Source: an uncultured Oscillochloris sp.
GTDB lineage: Bacteria > Chloroflexota > Chloroflexia > Chloroflexales > Chloroflexaceae
Direction: 5' to 3'
NCBI GenBank assembly: GCA_903877945.1
Contig: CAIRFY010000462.1
Coordinates: 1 to 10,015, forward strand
Length of the DNA: 10,015 bases
Position numbers and translations under genes: made by a program. Positions 5,915 through 10,015 of the stretch are shown here, in pieces. A model generated the notes under the pieces. The model made no database searches, was not told the origin of the DNA, and worked only from the letters and a program-made list of their open reading frames with translations. The number at the start of each line of letters is the position of its first letter. Within the stretch, counting starts at the first letter, position 1.

Positions 5915-7183
5915 TTAGCGCCGTGGGCTGAGCCGCGAGAACAGACCAGGCTTCTTGTCAGGCACGGCGGGCTGACCAGCGACCGTCGGCTCAGCCGCCT
6001 TCGCCCCTGCGCCCAACTGTTTCGCCAGAGCAACGATATCACGCACCACCTGGTGAGTCGGCTTGCCAATCACCAGAGGCACACCCTGGTTAATCGAAAA
6101 GGTGATATCGGGGCCAGCGTCGCCGATCTGGAAGGCCACCTTCCGCTGGATGTTCTTCTCCACATCCTCAGCCCGGATGCCGGTACGATTTGATGCCTTA
6201 TTCAGCACCAGCATGACCTTCTCGTGGGGGTACTCCAGCAGGTCTGCCACTTCAAGGAAGAGCTTAATATTGCGGATGCAGTGCATCTCCAGGGTCATCA
6301 GCGTCACGATCCGATGCGCCATATCGAGGACCGCCAGGGAGCGATCCTGGAACGAGGCTGGCGTATCCACGACAATATAGTCAAACTCACGGCGCATCAG
6401 ATCGAGGATCGTGCGGATATGATCCGACGTCACCAACTCACCGCGCTGCGGGTCGGGCGGCGCGAGGAGTACCTTCACCTGCGAGGTGTGCGTCGCCATC
6501 ACATCATTGAGCAAATCACGGTCAATATCATCAATGCGCGTAGCGAGATCGATGATCGTCTTATCGGAGCGCAGATTGAGGATAACACTAAGGTCGCCAA
6601 AGATGATATTCGCATCAACCAGGGCGACCTTCTTATTGGTCAATTGGCGCATGGCGACCGCCAGGTTTGCAGCGACAGAAGATGTGCCGACGCCGCCCTT
6701 AGGGCTGAAGACGGCGATGATCTGGCCTTCACTGGATGGGCCGCCCGTACTGGCTCCGCCGCCCGAGTCACTCGTGGCAGCCGCCTGTCGCGGGCGAGTG
6801 ACCGCTAGGCGATGAACGTGACGGATCGACTTATACAAGTCATCGGCACTAATCGGCTTCGTGAGAAACTCGCGCGCCCCGGCGAGCATCGCCCGCCGCA
6901 GGTAGTCGGTCTCGCCCTGGACGCTCATGATAATGACCTGAACCGAAGAGTCCTGGGTCATAATCGCCTCAGTGGCGGCGATCCCGTCCATATCGGGCAT
7001 ATTAATATCCATGAGAATAACATCGGGGCGGAGTTGCTTAGACAGTGCGACGGCCTCACGTCCGTTGCTCGCCTTGGCAATAACCTCGATGTCTTTCTCA
7101 AAGAACAGCAGCTTCTCTAACTGCTCGCGTGTATCGACGATGTCATCGACGATCATCACGCGGATTTTGTCGCCCTCACTCAT
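5915..7183 (-). CDS. cpaE: CpaE/TadZ: receiver domain plus MinD/ParA-like ATPase for Tad pilus placement
   Basis: CpaE/TadZ proteins place the Tad machine in the cell. This 422-residue protein joins an N-terminal response-regulator receiver (about 6-125) to a MinD/ParA-type ATPase (about 153-395) through a Ser/Gly-rich linker (131-153). The receiver keeps the full phosphorylation set: D13/D14, acceptor D59 in VILMDINMPDMDG, S87 and K109 in FLTKP. The ATPase has a deviant Walker A, KGGVGTSS (162-169), keeping the signature first lysine but with Thr in place of the second lysine, then VDANIIFGDLS (189-199), DYIVVDTPAS (268-277) and LVLNKAS (325-331). The C-terminus is a short basic tail. GAGGAG lies 7 bases before the ATG. 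It is 63 bp ahead of cpaF and follows cpaB after a terminator-like hairpin. Confidence 0.95.
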   Translation of the reverse strand: MSEGDKIRVMIVDDIVDTREQLEKLLFFEKDIEVIAKASNGREAVALSKQLRPDVILMDINMPDMDGIAATEAIMTQDSSVQVIIMSVQGETDYLRRAMLAGAREFLTKPISADDLYKSIRHVHRLAVTRPRQAAATSDSGGGASTGGPSSEGQIIAVFSPKGGVGTSSVAANLAVAMRQLTNKKVALVDANIIFGDLSVILNLRSDKTIIDLATRIDDIDRDLLNDVMATHTSQVKVLLAPPDPQRGELVTSDHIRTILDLMRREFDYIVVDTPASFQDRSLAVLDMAHRIVTLMTLEMHCIRNIKLFLEVADLLEYPHEKVMLVLNKASNRTGIRAEDVEKNIQRKVAFQIGDAGPDITFSINQGVPLVIGKPTHQVVRDIVALAKQLGAGAKAAEPTVAGQPAVPDKKPGLFSRLSPRR

Positions 7184-7304
7184 GGGCTGGCTCCTCAGTG
7201 CGATCAGCTGGCAACGCGCCGGCTCAGCGGGTTAGACCGACCAAATACTGTGCATATGGTATGGTACCACTTTTCTGCTTATTTCGGCTATGTTCTGAGT
7301 CAAA
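7184..7304 (-). other. cpaE leader region (after the cpaB hairpin)
   Basis: About 120 bases lie between the cpaB hairpin and cpaE. If the hairpin terminates transcription, the cpaE promoter must be here. A TTGACT close to a consensus -35 box sits right after the hairpin (7298-7303, minus strand), but no convincing -10 box lies 16-18 bases from it. The short tandem ACCATACCAT (about 7257-7266, minus strand) is noted. The cpaE ribosome binding site closes the region. No small gene is evident. Confidence 0.35.
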
Positions 7305-7340
7305 GCCCAGGGCTGTTGCAATGGTGCAACAGCCCTGGGC
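7305..7340 (-). terminator. Perfect 16-bp hairpin downstream of cpaB
   Basis: GCCCAGGGCTGTTGCA (7305-7320) is the exact reverse complement of 7325-7340, with a 4-base loop at 7321-7324. It begins 35 bases after the cpaB TAA and on the minus strand ends in TTTGACTC, giving only three U residues. Position and stem strength suggest an intrinsic terminator or a 3'-end stabiliser for cpaB; the short U-tract leaves room for read-through into cpaE. Confidence 0.65.
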
Positions 7341-7375
7341 AAAGCCATCGCGCAGCAGAATCTCTATCGCCTTGC

Positions 7376-8395
7376 TTAAGGCACCCGCACCGGCGCGGCG
7401 GTGCGGGTCGGCTCGGGGGTAAATACCTGGTTGGGGCCGATGACGTTTGGTGGTTGCAGTTGTGGTAACGGGATACCAAACTCGGAGACCAGCAGGTCAA
7501 AGGTAGCGCCGATGGACGGCTCAAAAGTGTTATCACCGGCACCACGCAGCACGAGTACCATGCGCGAATTGGTAGCAAGCGAGAACTCAATCAACTCAAC
7601 CTCTTGGTCATTCACCGCGAGAAGGATAGTCCATTCGCCCTGAGGCATCGTTCCGGCGGCCCCACTGTCGGACGACGCTGGGTTGATTACCTTGCCCGAC
7701 CCGTCTATCTGCGGCATTCCGGGGGACGCATTGGGTGCGGGTGTCACATCTACAGCAGGAGCGACTGGAGGGCGCATAATCTTGAGTACCTGAGCGCGCT
7801 GGACGATGGTCTTCGTCGAACTATAGGACGACTCGGAGATCTCGCGCTGGAGCATCGGAGCCTGGCCCTGTTGATCCGGCGTAAACCCGGTTGGAAAGGA
7901 GGTACGACGAGAGATCGTGAAGGTGGCGACAATATCAACAAAGTCGCCGGGCTTCATCTGGTCGGACACACCCGAGAGGTTGTTTACGATGAAGGGATAT
8001 GCCTTATCGCGGGGGCGCGGGGACTCAGCCGTCGGGATCTGCTGTGAGAGGCCCGGCTCAACCAGATCCGACTGCCCGATTGGGTCGCCAGCCACAATAT
8101 CGCGCGTCGCCAACTGGCCCTGGACATCAGCGATTTTCGAGAAGTCCTTCGCCGTATCGAACTCAGGCTGTGGGATCTTGGCAAGTTCGAGCTGTGCGCT
8201 GTCAGTGATCACCGTGTTGGCCTTAATATCAACACGAGCGCGCACGATGTCAACGAGGGGAACCTCGGTGGGCAACGCGGTAGCGACGGTGCTGCTGCTC
8301 CCGCCACCTGTTCCCGAAAGAACCATGAACGCCATAACGCCGCCAACAACGACGATCAAACCGATCAGTAGGATAAGTACACCACCACGCCTCAT
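7376..8395 (-). CDS. cpaB: Flp pilus assembly protein CpaB/RcpC
   Basis: CpaB/RcpC is an extracytoplasmic Tad pilus component with an SAF domain, related to the flagellar chaperone FlgA; in Gram-negative systems it works with the secretin. The 339 residues show an N-terminal membrane anchor (about 5-27) after a two-arginine start, a Gly/Ser spacer, an SAF-like domain (about 47-112: VDIVRARVDIKANTVIT, then ATRDIVAGDPIG), and the RcpC core (about 130-305: MKPGDFVDIVATF 147-159, TIVQRAQVLKI 196-206, WTILLAVNDQEVELIEFSL 255-273). A Pro-rich low-conservation tail follows. An insertion rich in Pro/Ala/Ser at 208-250 interrupts the core. GGAAGGAAG lies 6 bases before the ATG. A candidate promoter lies about 60 bp upstream and a hairpin closes the gene, so it may be its own transcription unit. 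Confidence 0.92.
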   Translation of the reverse strand: MRRGGVLILLIGLIVVVGGVMAFMVLSGTGGGSSSTVATALPTEVPLVDIVRARVDIKANTVITDSAQLELAKIPQPEFDTAKDFSKIADVQGQLATRDIVAGDPIGQSDLVEPGLSQQIPTAESPRPRDKAYPFIVNNLSGVSDQMKPGDFVDIVATFTISRRTSFPTGFTPDQQGQAPMLQREISESSYSSTKTIVQRAQVLKIMRPPVAPAVDVTPAPNASPGMPQIDGSGKVINPASSDSGAAGTMPQGEWTILLAVNDQEVELIEFSLATNSRMVLVLRGAGDNTFEPSIGATFDLLVSEFGIPLPQLQPPNVIGPNQVFTPEPTRTAAPVRVP

Positions 8396-8443
8396 ATAGG
8401 GCTTCCTTCCTAGTCAGGTAGAGCGAGGGGGACGGCGTTCCAC

Positions 8444-8469
8444 GTCAGCACAGTATAGCATAGGCTGAC
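8444..8469 (-). promoter_or_regulatory. Candidate extended -10 promoter with overlapping dyad, upstream of cpaB
   Basis: The minus strand reads TGCTATACT at 8461-8453, an extended -10 (TGn plus TATACT, 5 of 6 to consensus). No good -35 box sits at the usual spacing, as is common for extended -10 promoters. A 6-bp inverted repeat (GTCAGC 8444-8449 / GCTGAC 8464-8469) brackets the -10, a geometry that would suit a repressor site. The predicted leader to cpaB is about 50 bases. Six-base dyads also arise by chance, so the operator part is weaker than the promoter part. Confidence 0.45.
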
Positions 8470-8487
8470 ATTGCAGCGCCCCGGAGA

Positions 8488-10015
8488 TTAACGAGTCACC
8501 ATTGGCAGCATCACGATGTATGTCGACGACGACGACACCGTAAACGAAATGAGTCCGCTGCGATTATTCGTCTCACCCGCTGTGCCTAGCGCACCCTCAG
8601 GTACGAAATTCCCTGGATCGATAACAAGGCCAATCTGGTAGTGTCCGTTCGCAGTGAACAGACTCATAATGTCGCTGATCGGCAGGTTGCGACCAGAGGC
8701 GGTATCGACTCTCGTCTCACTCCAACGGGTATTGCCTTCGGTATTCTTTGATTGGAGCAGATCGACGGTGGATCCCCGCTGCATCTCAGAGTTGAGGATT
8801 GACGCGAAGGCCGGGCAGCGCGCCTCCGTCGTCGCATCCATGACGAAGGGACTGATACTCGGATCAGGCAGAACCAGGCTGCCGCTCGGAGGTGGGTTCT
8901 GGTTGATGGCGGTGTATGCTTTGCAGAGCAAAATGTAGAAGTTCCCCCCGTAAACGGGTGGCGATGAGGCAGCCAGTACCTCAGGGACTGCGAGCGTGAG
9001 ATCTACGCTATTGGCATTGAGGTTCTGTATCTTCATCACCGAGGAACTGATGCGGTTGCTGGTTGTGGTGACGGAGAAGCCATTCGCGGGGATGTTGACA
9101 TCCGCGTTACCGGAGATCTCCTTCTCGACGTAAATGCTCAGCAGTTGTGGCGAGTTCGATCGGTCTTGGGCAGTGAGACCTTTCGCGTCCTGCATGAGGT
9201 GGGCGCGGTACTGGATACAACTGGCATCGAGATTCTGGGTACCAGAGAAGGCCGTGGTGTTGTAGAAGGTATTCGTGTCGACGGCTGCCAGTGAGTAGAG
9301 CGGGTTGTTTGGGAACCCGTCGAGCGAGGGACTCCAGGCATCTGATGCGGAGGTGGAACTAAATACGCTATTGTCTGGACACTCGCCGCTGGCTGTGATC
9401 GTCTTGCGGAACTGGATCTCGACATCCGCGTCGGTGTTCCGCGAGCGGTCGATATTCGTAGCCCAATGGAATGCAAGCACGCGAGCCTTTAAATTGCTCG
9501 TCCCAAAGGCGAACGAGGTCTTGATCACACCCGAGTAGTACCAGCCATCGGGGGTGCGGATTGAGGCGGCCGCATCATCACCGCCGATACGACCGACGAA
9601 GATCGAATCTTGAAGCACGTTCAACTTGTTCGTCCCGCCCACCACATAGACCCAGGCCGTGTTGAGCGTACCGGAAATGACGCCCGTTGGCGGTTCGGCG
9701 CGCACAACGGCAACCCCGAGCGATGATCGCGGGGCAGACCCACTATCAATGAGGACATCGGTGTTTGTACCGACGAAGTAATCAGAGTTGAAGATCTTGA
9801 TCAGATCCAGGTTGTCGTTGAGGAAGGCGGTGGGCACCGTGGCTACACTCGTGTCTGCGGTGTCGCCCGTACGCCCGCCGACCATGTACAGCTTGTTATC
9901 GTAGGAGACACTGACCATGCCCCGGCGACTGCCAAGGGCGATCTGCGTGGTGTTACCCGTGACCCCCGTGCCCCAGGTGAGTACGCCCGTATCCGGATTC
10001 ACATCGGCTCGGTAG
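8488..10015 (-). CDS. Extracellular Kelch/CARDB-like protein, 5' end outside the window
   Basis: The reading frame is open through the window edge, so only the last 508 residues are visible; a GTG at 10002 is not a convincing start because coding continues upstream. Two Kelch-style repeats appear: SRRGMVSVSYDNKLYMVGG (visible residues 29-47), and RSSLGVAVVRA with AWVYVVGG (96-127). A beta-sandwich-like region follows (about 155-290, with DVEIQFR and CIQYRAHL strands). The C-terminus has a CARDB-like signature: DPGNFVPEG near 466-474 and ETNN at 481-484. It ends in YIVMLPMVTR, resembling the short C-terminal tail I recall on secreted Chloroflexota proteins. The composition is rich in Ser/Thr/Asn, low in Lys, with few Cys. 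CARDB and Kelch domains suit a surface adhesin, and its place directly upstream of cpaB suggests a link to the pilus, but no function is shown. No signal peptide can be assessed. Confidence 0.8.
   Translation of the reverse strand, partial: YRADVNPDTGVLTWGTGVTGNTTQIALGSRRGMVSVSYDNKLYMVGGRTGDTADTSVATVPTAFLNDNLDLIKIFNSDYFVGTNTDVLIDSGSAPRSSLGVAVVRAEPPTGVISGTLNTAWVYVVGGTNKLNVLQDSIFVGRIGGDDAAASIRTPDGWYYSGVIKTSFAFGTSNLKARVLAFHWATNIDRSRNTDADVEIQFRKTITASGECPDNSVFSSTSASDAWSPSLDGFPNNPLYSLAAVDTNTFYNTTAFSGTQNLDASCIQYRAHLMQDAKGLTAQDRSNSPQLLSIYVEKEISGNADVNIPANGFSVTTTSNRISSSVMKIQNLNANSVDLTLAVPEVLAASSPPVYGGNFYILLCKAYTAINQNPPPSGSLVLPDPSISPFVMDATTEARCPAFASILNSEMQRGSTVDLLQSKNTEGNTRWSETRVDTASGRNLPISDIMSLFTANGHYQIGLVIDPGNFVPEGALGTAGETNNRSGLISFTVSSSSTYIVMLPMVTR

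Noticed and set aside
6224..6808. Plus-strand open frame opposite cpaE
   Set aside because: It lies within the conserved ATPase domain of cpaE and its translation is His/Arg/Asp-rich without a domain.
7240..7303. Full sigma70 promoter for cpaE
   Set aside because: TTGACT resembles a -35 box, but the hexamers 16-18 bases downstream (such as TAAGCA) do not resemble a -10; the TACCAT hexamers further on have no partner -35.

Overview
The window looks like a chromosomal piece of a GC-rich Chloroflexota bacterium, probably a Chloroflexia relative (Roseiflexus/Chloroflexus type). This placement is inferred from gene content and protein style: a Tad locus in which no secretin gene is visible, an extracellular Kelch/CARDB protein ending in a '(Y/F)xxxLPxVxR'-like tail, and an HPHH-type GT-C membrane protein. 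No rRNA or other marker gene is present to prove it. Every supported gene lies on the minus strand, so transcription runs from high to low coordinates.

In transcription order: (1) 10015-8488, the 3' part of a gene for a large extracellular beta-rich protein with Kelch-like repeats and a C-terminal CARDB-like segment, cut by the window edge; (2) 8395-7376, cpaB/rcpC, with its own candidate extended -10 promoter upstream and a perfect 16-bp terminator-like hairpin downstream; (3) 7183-2444, the Tad pilus motor block cpaE/tadZ, cpaF/tadA, tadB, tadC, closely spaced; (4) 2388-2035, a DUF192 protein beginning just after a GC-rich hairpin; (5) 2042-75, a polytopic GT-C-type glycosyltransferase-like protein with a C-terminal beta-rich domain, whose start overlaps the DUF192 stop.

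Together, genes 2-3 encode the inner machinery of a Tad/Flp (type IVc) pilus: the positioning ATPase with a receiver domain (CpaE), the assembly ATPase (CpaF), the two membrane platform proteins (TadB, TadC) and the periplasmic/extracytoplasmic CpaB. The prepilin, prepilin peptidase, secretin and TadE/F/G pseudopilins are not in the window and may lie outside it. The Kelch/CARDB protein next door is a plausible surface adhesin.

The least ordinary element is at 1968-2035: two inverted arrays of an AT-rich heptamer (TGCAAAA) forming a 29-bp perfect stem. It coincides with the 5' end of the glycosyltransferase gene, where it supplies the start codon and part of what looks like the first membrane helix. 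A second likely interspersed repeat, a G-rich tract fitting a G-quadruplex pattern, sits at 7-30. I found no tRNA, rRNA, CRISPR array, transposase or clearly new defence or mobile system.
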